This document shows positions 22,837-32,448 of a DNA stretch of 37,399 bases, piece by piece. The number at the start of each line of letters is the position of its first letter. Position 1 is the first letter of the stretch. The stretch is from Nitrospirota bacterium (lineage in GTDB: Bacteria; Nitrospirota; Thermodesulfovibrionia; SZUA-242), in NCBI GenBank assembly GCA_003235715.1, contig QJVM01000137.1:1-37399 (forward strand). The letters run 5' to 3'. The translations under genes were made by a program, and so were the position numbers. The notes below the pieces were generated by a model, which ran no database searches, was not told the DNA's origin, and saw nothing but the letters and a program-made list of their open reading frames with translations.

Positions 22837-25800
22837 ATGCCGCGTTTCTTCATCAACCGCCCTATCTTTGCCTGGGTGATCGCCATCCTGGTCATGCTGG
22901 CAGGACTCCTGGCTATCAACACCCTGCCGGTCTCCCAGTACCCGCCCATTGCCCCACCACAGGTCAGCATCCGGGCCGTATATCCCGGCGCTTCGGCCCA
23001 GACCGTGCAGGACACGGTTACCCAGGTGATCGAGCAGAAGCTGAACGGTATCGACAACCTGATCTACATGTCGTCCTCCAGCGATTCAGCCGGAGCCGTG
23101 GCTATCAACCTCACCTTCAAGGCGGGCACCGATCCCAATATCGCCCAGGTTCAGGTTCAGAACAAGCTGCAGTTGGCCATCCCGCTTCTCCCCCAGGTGG
23201 TCCAGCGGCAGGGGATCCAGGTCGTCAAATCCACCCGGAACTTCCTTCTCATCGTCGGCCTGGTTTCGGAGGATGGCTCCATGGACCGGAACGCCCTGAC
23301 CGATTATATGGTCTCCAACGTCCAGGACATTATCAGCCGGGTTCAGGGCGTGGGAGAATTGCAGCTCTTCGGTACCCAGAACGCCATGCGCATCTGGCTG
23401 GACCCCACCAAGCTCAGCAACTATCGCCTGACCTCCACCGATGTGATAGCCGCCATCCAGGCTCAGAATGCCCAGGTCTCTGCGGGCCAGTTCGGGGGCA
23501 CGCCGGCGATCCAGGGGCAACAGCTGAACGCCACGATTACAGCCCGCACCCTGCTCCAGACCCCGGAGGAATTCGACAACATCATCCTTCGCACGAACAA
23601 CGACGGTTCCACCGTCCGATTGAAGGATGTCGCCGAAAGCAGAATTGGCACCGAGAATTACGATATCCAGTCCTTCTACAAGGGGAAACCGGTCGGCGGT
23701 ATGGCCATCCGCCTGGCCGCCGGGGCCAATGCCCTGGAAACGGGTGACCGTATCAAGGCCAAGATGGAAGAACTCTCCCGGTACTTCCCGCCCGGCATGA
23801 AGGTGGTCTACCCCTACGACACGACTCCCTTCGTGAGGATCTCCATCCACGAGGTCGTCCAGACCCTCATCGAGGCGGTGTGCCTGGTCTTTCTCATCAT
23901 GTTTCTCTTCCTCCAGAACTTCAGGGCTACCCTGATCCCGACCATTGCCGTGCCGGTGGTGCTCCTGGGAACCATGGGTGTGCTCGCGGCCGGGGGCTTT
24001 TCCATCAACACGCTAACTATGTTTGCCCTCGTGATTGTCATCGGCCTCCTGGTGGACGATGCCATTGTGGTCGTGGAAAACGTGGAACGGATCATGTCCG
24101 AGGAAGGACTGTCTCCTCATGATGCGACCTTGAAGTCCATGGGACAGATCACCAGCGCCCTCTGGGGCATTGCGACCGTACTGACGGCCGTTTTCCTGCC
24201 CATGGCCTTTTTTGGAGGCTCCACCGGCGTGATCTACCGGCAGTTCTCGGTCACCATCATCTCGGCCATGATTCTTTCGGTTCTGGTGGCCATGATCCTG
24301 ACGCCGGCTCTCTGCGCCACGATTCTGAAGCCTGTGGAAAAGGGACACGTATCCGGAGAAATCGGCGGGTGTGCCTGGTTCTTCCGTCCTTTCAACCGAT
24401 GTTTCAACTGGGCCCGGGAGAAGTACGAGGCGATCGTCGGCCGTTCCTTCGGCCGGCCGGTACGGTACCTGGCGGTTTACTCTGCCCTGGTGGCGGCCAT
24501 GGTCTTTTTCTTCCTCCGCCTGCCAACGGCCTTTCTGCCGGATGAGGACCAGGGCTTCATTGTCTGCCAGATCCAGCTGCCGGCCGGCGCAACCGTGGAA
24601 CGGACCATCAAGGTCATCCGGCAACTGGAAAAACACTTCCTTGAAGATGAGAAGGATACCGTCGACGGGGTGATTGCCGTGTCCGGTTTCAGCTTTGCCG
24701 GCAGAGGCCAGAACATGGGAATTGCATTCGTGAAACTTAAAGACTGGCACGAGCGCGAGAAACCGGACCTGAAAGCCCCGGCCATTGCGGCACGGGCCAT
24801 GAGGGCTTTCTCGGGGTTCCGCGACGGGCTGGCCTTTGCCTTTGTTCCGCCGGCCGTCGTGGAACTGGGTTTGGCGAACGGCTTCGACCTCCAGCTCCAG
24901 GATCGTTCAGGCCTCGGCCACGAGAAGCTGATGGAAGCACGCAACCAGCTGCTTGGCATGGCTATGAACAATCCCAAACTGGTTGCGGTACGTCCCAACG
25001 GGCAGAACGATACGCCGGAGTTCAAGCTTGATATCGATGATGTTCGGGCCGGAGCCCTCGGGGTATCGCTCGGAGATGTGAACAGTGTCCTGGCCGCGGC
25101 CTGGGGGGGCTCGTACGTCAACGACTTTATCCAGGATGGCCGGGTGAAGAAGGTTTATCTCCAGGCCGATGCCCGGTACCGGATGCTCCCGGAGGATATC
25201 AACCGCTGGTACGTCCGGAACAGAAACGGCGAGATGGTGCCCTTCTCGGCCTTTTCCAATGCACGCTGGCAGTATTCCTCTCCGAGACTGGAACGGTATA
25301 ACGGTATCCCCTCTGTCGAGATCATGGGCCAGGCCGCGCCGGGGATCAGCACCGGCGAAGCCATGGACGCGATGGAAAAGATGGTAGCCGAGTTGCCGAC
25401 CGGGATTGGCTTCGAATGGACCGGGCTTTCCTACGAGGAAAAGTCCGCCGGCGCCCAGGCCCCGGCCCTGTATGCCATTTCGTTGCTCGTGGTCTTTCTC
25501 GCGGTGGCCGCCCTGTATGAAAGTGTGACCATCCCCTTTGTCAATATGCTGATGCTTCCGCTCGGGCTCGTGGGTGCGGTGACCGCCGTGACTCTGAGGG
25601 GGTTGCCGAACGACATTTACCTTCAGATCGGTCTGCTGACCACCGTCGGACTTTCAACCAAGAACGCGATTCTGATCATCCAGTTCATCAAGGCCCTGAT
25701 GCAGCAAGGACATGAACTGGTCGATGCCACGCGGACCGCGGTCCGGATCCGGTTGCGGCCCGTCATCATGACCTCACTGGCCTTTTTCTTCGGGACGCTG

Positions 25801-26007
25801 CCGCTGGCGCTGACCAAGGGGGCGGGGGCGGGGGCCCAGAACGCCATCGGGACTGCGGTGACCGGCGGGCTTCTTTCGGCAACGTTCATAGACCTGTTCT
25901 TTATTCCGTTCTTCTTTGTCCTGATATCACGTCTTTTCGGGAGGAACAAGGCCCGACTCCCGGCCATGACCCCAGACGCGCTGGCTAATCCCTCGGAGAC
26001 GAACTGA
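22837..26007 (+). CDS. RND multidrug efflux pump, HAE1 family (AcrB/MexB-like)
   Basis: Proton-driven inner-membrane transporter of 1056 residues, the full length for the hydrophobe/amphiphile efflux family. The start [20 protein letters not shown] is classic. The proton-relay residues are Asp407-Asp408 in [15 protein letters not shown] and Lys942 in [11 protein letters not shown], matching the AcrB Asp pair and helix-10 Lys. [14 protein letters not shown]-like (here [15 protein letters not shown]), [16 protein letters not shown] and AGFSF-type ([14 protein letters not shown]) porter motifs are in place. AAAGGAGG precedes the ATG. It exports amphiphilic compounds; the substrate is unknown, but the operator type hints at fatty-acyl compounds. 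Confidence 0.97.
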   Translation: MPRFFINRPIFAWVIAILVMLAGLLAINTLPVSQYPPIAPPQVSIRAVYPGASAQTVQDTVTQVIEQKLNGIDNLIYMSSSSDSAGAVAINLTFKAGTDPNIAQVQVQNKLQLAIPLLPQVVQRQGIQVVKSTRNFLLIVGLVSEDGSMDRNALTDYMVSNVQDIISRVQGVGELQLFGTQNAMRIWLDPTKLSNYRLTSTDVIAAIQAQNAQVSAGQFGGTPAIQGQQLNATITARTLLQTPEEFDNIILRTNNDGSTVRLKDVAESRIGTENYDIQSFYKGKPVGGMAIRLAAGANALETGDRIKAKMEELSRYFPPGMKVVYPYDTTPFVRISIHEVVQTLIEAVCLVFLIMFLFLQNFRATLIPTIAVPVVLLGTMGVLAAGGFSINTLTMFALVIVIGLLVDDAIVVVENVERIMSEEGLSPHDATLKSMGQITSALWGIATVLTAVFLPMAFFGGSTGVIYRQFSVTIISAMILSVLVAMILTPALCATILKPVEKGHVSGEIGGCAWFFRPFNRCFNWAREKYEAIVGRSFGRPVRYLAVYSALVAAMVFFFLRLPTAFLPDEDQGFIVCQIQLPAGATVERTIKVIRQLEKHFLEDEKDTVDGVIAVSGFSFAGRGQNMGIAFVKLKDWHEREKPDLKAPAIAARAMRAFSGFRDGLAFAFVPPAVVELGLANGFDLQLQDRSGLGHEKLMEARNQLLGMAMNNPKLVAVRPNGQNDTPEFKLDIDDVRAGALGVSLGDVNSVLAAAWGGSYVNDFIQDGRVKKVYLQADARYRMLPEDINRWYVRNRNGEMVPFSAFSNARWQYSSPRLERYNGIPSVEIMGQAAPGISTGEAMDAMEKMVAELPTGIGFEWTGLSYEEKSAGAQAPALYAISLLVVFLAVAALYESVTIPFVNMLMLPLGLVGAVTAVTLRGLPNDIYLQIGLLTTVGLSTKNAILIIQFIKALMQQGHELVDATRTAVRIRLRPVIMTSLAFFFGTLPLALTKGAGAGAQNAIGTAVTGGLLSATFIDLFFIPFFFVLISRLFGRNKARLPAMTPDALANPSETN

Positions 26008-26008
26008 G

Positions 26009-27436
26009 ATGAAAAAGATGCATTCGATTGCGAAAGTCCTCCTCCCCGTGGGGGTGCTTCTCTTAGGGGCAGCCTGTTCGACCATGGCCCCGCAGTATTC
26101 CCGTCCGCCGGCTCCTGTCGCGTCCGATTGGCCCAGCGGTGACGCCTATGAGAAGACAAAGGTTGAGAATGGAATGCGGGCGGTCAGCGATCTCCCCTGG
26201 GAGGATTTCTTTGCCCACGAACCGCTACGGCGGGTGATCACCCAGGCCCTGGCGAACAATCGTGATCTACGTGTGGCCCTCCTGAACATTGAACGCTCGA
26301 GGGCCCTCTTCCAGATCCGGCGCGCCGAACTGTTTCCGGAAGTCGACGCCTCGGCCGCCGCTCTGTACCAGCAGGTTCCCGCAGACCTCTCGACATCGAG
26401 GCGGGCCACGAAGGTGGAGCAGTACAACGTGGGGCTCGGAGTGAGCGCGTACGAACTGGACCTGTTCGGCCGGGTGAGGAGCCTCAAGGCGCAGGCTCTG
26501 GAGCAGTACCTCGCCACAGAGGAGGCCGGCCGCAGCGTGCAGATGAACCTCATCTCACAGGTGGCCAATGCATGGCTGGCGCTGGCCGCCGACCGGGAGC
26601 GGCTGCAACTGGCCGAGGAAACCCTGGCCAATCAGCGGGAAGCCTTCAAATTGACCGAAGGCCGTTACAAGGCCGGGGTATCTTCCGCCCTGGACCTGAA
26701 CCGTGCCCGGAGCAGTGTTGATACGGCGCGGGTGGACATTGCCCGCTACACGGCCCTCGTGGCCCAGGACGCAAACGCGCTGAATCTGCTGGTGGGGGCG
26801 ACCGTCCCGATTGAACAATTACCAGAGGCTCTTTCGGATGCTCCCTTTTCTCTTGAGAGTATTGCCCCCGGGTTGCCCTCGGAAGTTTTGCTCAGCCGTC
26901 CGGATATTCTGCAGGCCGAGAGGGAACTCATGGCAGCCAACGCCAGCATCGGTGCGGCCCGGGCGGCGTTCTTTCCGCGGATCACCTTGGTCTCAAGTGC
27001 GGGTTACGCAAGCGACGCCCTGTCCGGGCTCTTTACCGGTGATTCCTTTGCGTGGAGTTTTGCCCCGCGGATCTCCCTGCCCATCTTTGACGCCGGGAGT
27101 AATCGGGCCAATTTGAAGGTGTCGGAGGCGGACCGGAACATCGCGGTGGCCCGCTACGAGAAGGCGATTCAGACGGCCTTCCGCGAAGTGGCGGATGCGC
27201 TGGCCCAGCAGGGGACTCTCGATGAACAACTGGCCGCCCAGCAGTCGCTCACTGACGCCAACGGAGAGACTTTCCGCCTCTCCGAGGCTCGCTATGAAAA
27301 AGGCGTGGACAGCTACCTGAGCGTCCTCGACGCGCAGCGTTCCCTTTATGGCTCCCAGCAGAGTCTTATTTCCACGCGCCTTGCGCGTCTGGCCAACCGC
27401 GTGACCCTTTACAAGGTTCTGGGCGGTGGAAGCTGA
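26009..27436 (+). CDS. Outer-membrane efflux channel lipoprotein (OprM/NodT family)
   Basis: TolC-like channel of 475 residues, the third part of the RND pump. The signal ends in the lipobox GAAC followed by the typical MAPQYSRPPAPVASDW. Two copies of the outer-membrane efflux repeat are seen: the first contains NNRDLRVALLNIERSRALFQI, spanning about 80-280, and the second ends with LDAQRSLYGSQQSLISTRLA near the C-terminus. RPDILQAERELMAANASIG lies in between. The ATG begins one base after the pump's TGA, so translation is coupled; a GGAG site lies inside the end of the pump gene. No terminator is evident downstream. Confidence 0.95.
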   Translation: MKKMHSIAKVLLPVGVLLLGAACSTMAPQYSRPPAPVASDWPSGDAYEKTKVENGMRAVSDLPWEDFFAHEPLRRVITQALANNRDLRVALLNIERSRALFQIRRAELFPEVDASAAALYQQVPADLSTSRRATKVEQYNVGLGVSAYELDLFGRVRSLKAQALEQYLATEEAGRSVQMNLISQVANAWLALAADRERLQLAEETLANQREAFKLTEGRYKAGVSSALDLNRARSSVDTARVDIARYTALVAQDANALNLLVGATVPIEQLPEALSDAPFSLESIAPGLPSEVLLSRPDILQAERELMAANASIGAARAAFFPRITLVSSAGYASDALSGLFTGDSFAWSFAPRISLPIFDAGSNRANLKVSEADRNIAVARYEKAIQTAFREVADALAQQGTLDEQLAAQQSLTDANGETFRLSEARYEKGVDSYLSVLDAQRSLYGSQQSLISTRLARLANRVTLYKVLGGGS

Positions 27437-27539
27437 GGGCCTAGGGGATTCTGTATCGAATATGCCTTTCCGGACTTGAGGAGATTCACAAAGACTTGAG
27501 ACGGATGTCTGAAAGAACAGAAGCGAAGAGGCCGGGGAC

Positions 27540-28199
27540 CTATTCCTTTTCCGCGAGCTCCGGGTAAAGCTTGTGCATGCACTCCGGGCAGATGCCGTGG
27601 CTGAATTCCACCTCGGAATGGCTCCGGATGTAGGCTTCAACCTGGGTCCAGTACCCCTTGTCGTCCCGGATCTTTTTGCAGGAGGCGCAGATCGGCAGGT
27701 AACCGCTCAGCAGCTTCACCTTCTCCATCGATTTGCGCAGTTCTTCGATGAGGTGTTCCCTTTCTCTTTCGACCCGCTTGCGATCCGTAATATCCTGGAA
27801 ACTCTCGATGACTCCTGCCGGCTTGCCCTCTGCGTCAAGCAGGGGTTTTGCAATGACAATGAAACTCCGGTCTTCTTCTCCCGGGTTGCCCACCTTCAGG
27901 CTTTCACAGGCGTATTCACCGGTACCCCGCAGAACCCGTGCAAGGGGGCAATTCTCGGTATGGCACGCAGATCCCTTCCGGGACTCAAAACATTTCATCC
28001 CTTCCTTCGGTTTCCCGAATATGGAATCGTACGAGTTGTTCGTGAACAGGATTTCATAATTCCGTCCCGTCACGCAGACCGGCAGAATATTCTCGAGTAT
28101 TTTCTCCTGCATGATGCAGGCCTGACGATGGGCCTCGCTTTCCCGCTTCAGGTCCTCAATGCGATCCTGCAGTTCCTGGTAGGTTGGTGCCTTGTCCAT
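27540..28199 (-). CDS. PAS domain protein with a C-terminal Cys/His module
   Basis: A 219-residue signalling protein without kinase, cyclase or DNA-binding domain. A short N-terminal coiled coil (QELQDRIEDLKRESEAHRQ) precedes a PAS domain (about 32-140), with a Cys/His cluster (Cys70, Cys79, His80, Cys84 in ACHTENCPLARVLRG) common in PAS proteins of this lineage, and the closing IESFQDITDRKR. After a second coiled coil comes a compact module with Cys171, Cys174, His201, Cys204 and Cys207, likely to bind metal. The same ending occurs in many Desulfobacterota PAS proteins, with unknown role. A TATACT box at 28261-28256 may be its promoter; the -35 is poor. Confidence 0.83.
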   Translation of the reverse strand: MDKAPTYQELQDRIEDLKRESEAHRQACIMQEKILENILPVCVTGRNYEILFTNNSYDSIFGKPKEGMKCFESRKGSACHTENCPLARVLRGTGEYACESLKVGNPGEEDRSFIVIAKPLLDAEGKPAGVIESFQDITDRKRVEREREHLIEELRKSMEKVKLLSGYLPICASCKKIRDDKGYWTQVEAYIRSHSEVEFSHGICPECMHKLYPELAEKE

Positions 28200-28400
28200 G
28201 ATTACTTTTCCGTGTCTTCGTTAAAGCCAGCAGTTACGCTCCAGCTATATTTCTCAGTATAGACGCATCCGGTTTTCTCTTCATCCCCGCGGGCTATCTT
28301 CAGGGACTTTATATGGCCGCGAGGCCGCTGGTCCCAAAGCCTGGGGCCTGGCCCCGGCGCCTGCATTCAGGGTATGACCTTCCCAAGGATCGCGGATCGA

Positions 28401-28841
28401 CTACTTGGAATCGCGTGAACCTTCCCCATGGGAGTCCTGGTCAACATCGAGCATCAGTTCTTTTGGCAAACCGAGCCAGGCCAGGGCATCGTCGACGGAA
28501 CGGACTATTTCGAATTGCCAAGGCACGGTCGGACTCATGGCCTCATACATGCGGGCCAGGCCGAAAGAGATGTCCCGTGGAGCCACCACGGCGACTTTCG
28601 GTCCCGCCGGGGTTTCCGCATACTGCTTCACCATGAAGTCGGCTAATTTGCGTAAGGCTTCTGACGTCCTTACGGTGCTTTCCGCACGCTGCAGGTCCAC
28701 CAGCAGGTTGAATGACTTATCGAATCGCGGGTCTCGATATAGCGCCTCATAGAAAGATAAGAACTCGCCGTCAGTAACAGTCTCGCTGTGAACGACAATC
28801 GCCAGTTTCTCTTCAGCCCTCAATTGATAGGTGATCGGCAT
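28401..28841 (-). CDS. Small alpha/beta protein (STAS-like), paralogue of 30527-30952
   Basis: I cannot name this 146-residue protein with certainty. The pattern of strands and helices, with FNLLVDLQRAESTVRTSEAL in the middle and KVAVVAPRDISFGLARMYEA near the C-terminal third, looks like an STAS/SpoIIAA-like fold. The FGLARMYEAMS block reappears as FGLARMWEALS in the protein at 30527-30952, and the parts before and after align as well, so the two are paralogues. The ATG at 28841 has AAGGG five bases upstream; an ATG six codons earlier is possible. A good promoter lies at 28933-28962. The C-terminal tail (DVDQDSHGEGSRDSK) is polar. Confidence 0.72.
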   Translation of the reverse strand: MPITYQLRAEEKLAIVVHSETVTDGEFLSFYEALYRDPRFDKSFNLLVDLQRAESTVRTSEALRKLADFMVKQYAETPAGPKVAVVAPRDISFGLARMYEAMSPTVPWQFEIVRSVDDALAWLGLPKELMLDVDQDSHGEGSRDSK

Positions 28842-28932
28842 TGAACCCTTCGCAATCACAGCCTTCGCTTCTTACTCCATCATGACCACGACAAATATCC
28901 TCCGAACCTCGGGATCAAGAGAATAATGGTCT

Positions 28933-28962
28933 TTTATATGCCACAGTGAGAGGCATTGTCAA
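28933..28962 (-). promoter_or_regulatory. Sigma-70 promoter of the STAS-like gene
   Basis: On the minus strand a perfect TTGACA (28962-28957), an 18-base spacer and TATAAA (28938-28933). It lies about 90 bases before the ATG at 28841, leaving an untranslated leader of about 85 bases. The rest of the gap up to 29097 is AT-richer than its surroundings and shows nothing else. Confidence 0.7.
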
Positions 28963-29097
28963 TAGAAAAGTCTTTAAAAACAATGGGCTACTCAGGTATC
29001 GGTCCATATCGCGCGGACTTCACTCTGGTTTGCAAAATTGGTTTGGAGAAAAGGGCGGGCTGTCAGGATTTAGACTCTCGCAATCATCCCCCTAATG

Positions 29098-30324
29098 TCA
29101 CCGACCATTCTTCAGTATGCGGTTCAGAGTCGCATGGAATGCTTCGTCGGCGAGCGTGGCGGTATGCTCCTGATTGAATATGTATATCCGGGTGGCCTCT
29201 GATTGCAGTTTGGGCGGGGCCTGGCTCTGCAAGGGGACAACCCCGTCATCGCTCTCACCATCCAGGTATGCGATGACGAGGTGCCATGGTATTTCTTCGG
29301 GCCATGTCCAGCTCTGGAGACCCTGCAGGAATTCACTGCCCGGTTCCACATCACGCCACGATGGCACAACGATCGGTGAATGCTTGACGCCGGCGGATGC
29401 CGCGGAAATACCTCCCATCGGGCTATTGACGGTAATGACCAAACTCAGTATTTGTGAATTGTGTGGATCTCGTTCCAGGTATTTCTTCACAAAGGAGCGT
29501 GCGACCAGCCCTCCCATGCTGTGGGCCACCACATAGAGTTCTTTGAACTGGTATTCATCCTGGAGCCGGGAGACGGCTTCGGTAAGATAATCACTGATCA
29601 TATCCAGTCGTAAACCGGAGGGATAATAAAGGAACCAGGGCTGGAAATGTTCTTGATCGAGTGATTTAACAAACTCTGTCCAGAGGGTTGGCCCGCCTGA
29701 GACTCCATGGACAAACAGGACCGGCACCTTGTTCTTCTGGTACGCGTGCAGGAAAAACAGCCCCCCTTCAGCCTCTTCCAGAAAATCAAAAGGTTTCCAG
29801 AGGCCCAGGGTGTAATTCTTCAGAGTGAACCGGGGATCATCAAGGGTCACTACAGTGCCGATGTTCTTCCAGGCCGCCACCGTCCTGTCTACGGGTTTGA
29901 TCTCTGTCGACGGGGTTGGAAACGGTCCGCTGATCGTTATCGTATCAACTGTTACGACCTGCCCGTCCCCAACCTCAATGGTTGAAGGGGCGCCGTAGTA
30001 GTTGCCGTGTTCTTCGGGTTGATGCTGGCCGTCTTTGTTCACGTCTATGTAGGCTGCGATATAGTGCTTGCCTGGAATTGCGGAAAACTCATAGGCCCCA
30101 TTTTCAGAAGCCGTGATGCTTCTGTGAAGAACCGGAACGCCATTCTCGTCCCAGAACCGAAGGACGATAACAGGTCCTTTTTGGTTGCTGGTGACGTTTA
30201 TCTTCCCTTTCAGCGTTCCGAAATTGTCCGCAAGGGTCGCCTGTTTGCTGATCTCCGGGAGTGAGCACCCCATAGCACTGAACAGCAGGAACAGCAAGGA
30301 AGCCTTCAAGAATCGACTTCGCAT
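29098..30324 (-). CDS. Alpha/beta-hydrolase lipoprotein, lipase-like
   Basis: A 408-residue lipoprotein (signal ending SAMGC, Cys20). Residues about 30-140 form a carboxypeptidase-regulatory or Ig-like beta domain (YIAAYIDVNKDGQHQPEEHG). The hydrolase domain follows, with the oxyanion-hole region PVLFVHGVSGGPTLWTEF and the nucleophile Ser in VVAHSMGGLVARSFV. An Asp in YLDGESDDGVVPL and a His in NQEHTATLADEAF could complete the triad. It probably acts on esters at the outer membrane or periplasm; the substrate is unknown. The ATG at 30324 has GGGGAGGGG upstream, better than an ATG 11 codons earlier. It lies between two paralogous STAS-like genes, all on the same strand. Confidence 0.85.
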   Translation of the reverse strand: MRSRFLKASLLFLLFSAMGCSLPEISKQATLADNFGTLKGKINVTSNQKGPVIVLRFWDENGVPVLHRSITASENGAYEFSAIPGKHYIAAYIDVNKDGQHQPEEHGNYYGAPSTIEVGDGQVVTVDTITISGPFPTPSTEIKPVDRTVAAWKNIGTVVTLDDPRFTLKNYTLGLWKPFDFLEEAEGGLFFLHAYQKNKVPVLFVHGVSGGPTLWTEFVKSLDQEHFQPWFLYYPSGLRLDMISDYLTEAVSRLQDEYQFKELYVVAHSMGGLVARSFVKKYLERDPHNSQILSLVITVNSPMGGISAASAGVKHSPIVVPSWRDVEPGSEFLQGLQSWTWPEEIPWHLVIAYLDGESDDGVVPLQSQAPPKLQSEATRIYIFNQEHTATLADEAFHATLNRILKNGR

Positions 30325-30462
30325 GGTTTGGCCCCTCCCCGGACATTTCATGGACACCCCTCCTGGAACCCCATCGGCGCAGGCTTTTCCGAAGGTTCTT
30401 ACAACGGTGAGGCCTGCCTCATTTTGCAGAGAAATATCAGTTCCAAATTATAAAATCAATTG

Positions 30463-30476
30463 TTTCCGGTCGGAAA
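30463..30476. promoter_or_regulatory. Perfect short palindrome upstream of the lipase gene
   Basis: TTTCCG-GT-CGGAAA, next to a TATAAT-like box on the minus strand (about 30455-30450) with a poor -35. It could be an operator for the lipase-like gene or chance. Confidence 0.25.
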
Positions 30477-30526
30477 GCGTCGCTGCATCTCGACTGTACG
30501 AAAAGAACTTTGCGATATCCTGCGTT

Positions 30527-30952
30527 CTAACGCATGGCCAAGTCCTTAAGGCCGAATTTCTGGCCGACCATTTCTCGGATCCACGCCTCCGCGCTGCTGA
30601 ACGTCCTGAATACCCTGATGTCCCAACCGGTTTCATTAGAAAGGGCTTCCCACATGCGAGCCAGGCCGAACAGGAGGTCCCTGTCCGCGGCCACCGCTAT
30701 AACAGCATCAGGGTTGATTCGGGCCGCTTGCTTGCAGAGATTTGCCACCGACTGAACCACATCGGTGCGTACATCCTCGATCTCGGTTACCCCGGTGTAA
30801 TCCGATACACTGTAGCGGTATTTCCTGAACTTTCCCGTGTCCTGCGAAACGTGCTCTTCCAGCGCACGGAGGTATTCCTCGGCTTTTAGAACGCCATGAA
30901 CCCTAATGATGACCCCGATTCCCTTATCCAGGTCCGTGACTTCAACAGGCAT
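30527..30952 (-). CDS. Small alpha/beta protein (STAS-like), paralogue of 28401-28841
   Basis: A 141-residue protein of unknown function. The N-terminal half (GVIIRVHGVLKAEEYLRALE, then YRYSVSDYTGVTEIEDVRTD) and the C-terminal half (VIAVAADRDLLFGLARMWEA, then IRVFRTFSSAEAWIREM) line up with the protein at 28401-28841, especially around FGLARM[WY]EA and the following VFR/IVR segment. The overall pattern suggests an STAS-like fold, often used for protein-protein signalling. The ATG has GAGGAA upstream. It is the first of three minus-strand genes, followed by the lipase and the second paralogue, but the 200-base gaps and separate promoter signals mean they need not be one operon. Confidence 0.72.
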   Translation of the reverse strand: MPVEVTDLDKGIGVIIRVHGVLKAEEYLRALEEHVSQDTGKFRKYRYSVSDYTGVTEIEDVRTDVVQSVANLCKQAARINPDAVIAVAADRDLLFGLARMWEALSNETGWDIRVFRTFSSAEAWIREMVGQKFGLKDLAMR

Positions 30953-31192
30953 GGATATTCCTCATTGTATTAATGGTGCTCCATCTCGGATTGGTGAAGT
31001 CGGCCTTCAAAATGGACGATTCCCGTTGCGCTACCCTAATCTCTTGCATCTGTTCTTGTATTGTCCTATCGGTTTCTAGGAAGCTTGAATTCGATCATCT
31101 GTGCCGGGAAGGGTCTTATCCTCCCCTCCATCGCGATTCGTCAATCCGGGTCTTCCAACGTTCTTGGCGGAGGTGTATCATCGCTCCCAAAT

Positions 31193-32179
31193 TCAATTCG
31201 CGCCTTCACCGACCGGGATGAGCAGGATCGTCGGTCCGTCGCCGAGGTAAGCGTCGTCGGTCGGTGGGAGCATGTTCACCTTCATCAAGGAGTGGAGAGA
31301 GTCGACATACTCCTGACCCCGCTCGGAGTAGCTGGTCAACGTGTTGGCGAGTTCCCACCCGGTCACCTTGGCCCCGGACTTGCGGAGTTCGGCCCGCCGT
31401 GCCCGGAGGTCCTCATAGGCCCGGTGTGTGTTCAGGTTGTGCATGTAGGCGATGACCGACTGCAGCGGCGTCTCGTAGGAGGCAATCTTGTAGTTTCCCA
31501 AGCCGGAGCGCTGCTGGAGGGGCTTGATACCCTTGTCGTCCCAGGTCCACATGCCAAACATCGCATTGCCTTCGACGGCGAAGCGCGAGGTTCCCCACCC
31601 GCTCTCCTCAGCGGTCTGGGCCAGCACCAGCGAGGGTGGCAGCGTGTCGATGCGACGGAGCAGTTCGTCCTGCAGCGCGCTATTGGCAAGGTCCGCCTCG
31701 CCCCCGGCCAGCTTGTATGCCGCCGCGGTCTCTTGCAGAAAGGTCCTATCTTCCGGGCCGAGTGCCGCGCCTGCGCGCAGCGCCCCGACGAGCGATTCCG
31801 TCCGCTCCCGGTCGGCCTGAATGAGTTCATTGGCGTACAGGACAAGGGGTCCGAGCAGCCGGAAGAAGATCCGCTTCTTGGTCACCACGTCGATCTCTCT
31901 AGAAGTCTTGTCCCGCCAGCGGGCCGGGATGTTGGTGATATACAGCCTGGGGACCTCGCGGATTCCTGCCTGCCATGCCTCAGGGGTGTAGTTGAGGTCA
32001 TTAATGAGTTGCTCGAGTTGTGATCCCGATTCAAATTCGAAGCGCTTGGTCGGGCGCTCCCCGTCTAGCCCGGAAGTGGATCCCGTTGTCCTTTCAGTGA
32101 CATCGCAGGCGGCTTGGGACAAGAGGAGGCCGACCATTGTGATTATTGCCACGATAGTACGCACTGCTATCCCCTTCAT
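31193..32179 (-). CDS. Bax-like glucosaminidase lipoprotein (GH73-type)
   Basis: A 328-residue lipoprotein (signal ending SQAAC, Cys25), predicted to cleave N-acetylglucosaminyl bonds of peptidoglycan in the periplasm. The Bax-type lead is present: VPRLYITNIPARWRD, then KKRIFFRLLGPLVLYANELI. The glucosaminidase core has SLVLAQTAEESGWGTSRFA, carrying the catalytic Glu (191 or 192), then GNAMFGMWTWDDKG and SVIAYMHNLNTHRAYEDLR. The ATG at 32179 is supported by GGGAGG; an ATG 26 codons upstream would disrupt the signal sequence. It is about 270 bases downstream of the AsmA-like gene, without clear operon linkage. Confidence 0.88.
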   Translation of the reverse strand: MKGIAVRTIVAIITMVGLLLSQAACDVTERTTGSTSGLDGERPTKRFEFESGSQLEQLINDLNYTPEAWQAGIREVPRLYITNIPARWRDKTSREIDVVTKKRIFFRLLGPLVLYANELIQADRERTESLVGALRAGAALGPEDRTFLQETAAAYKLAGGEADLANSALQDELLRRIDTLPPSLVLAQTAEESGWGTSRFAVEGNAMFGMWTWDDKGIKPLQQRSGLGNYKIASYETPLQSVIAYMHNLNTHRAYEDLRARRAELRKSGAKVTGWELANTLTSYSERGQEYVDSLHSLMKVNMLPPTDDAYLGDGPTILLIPVGEGAN

Positions 32180-32448
32180 GGACGGTTCCTCCCTGCATGG
32201 AGCTCGCTGTCCTTCTGCACACGGAAAGCGGTGTCTCCTGAAAAGTGCGCATGTCATTCCGCTTCGTTCTTTCCTTTATCAACCTTCAATTTGCCGAGTG
32301 GCGTGTGGCACTGCGGCCCCTTCGGCCCGACCTTATACTTTAGGCGCAGTCACATTTTCTTTCACTGGCAAAACAGGACGATGCCCCCTATATATCTCTG
32401 CGAAGCGGCGTCGATCGACGTCCAGTAACCTGAAAGCATTCCATCCGA

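Noticed and set aside
31061-32023. A 320-codon plus-strand frame opposite the Bax-like gene
   Set aside because: It is the complement of a gene with a full glucosaminidase signature, and its own translation is a Gly/Arg/Val-rich shadow without motifs.
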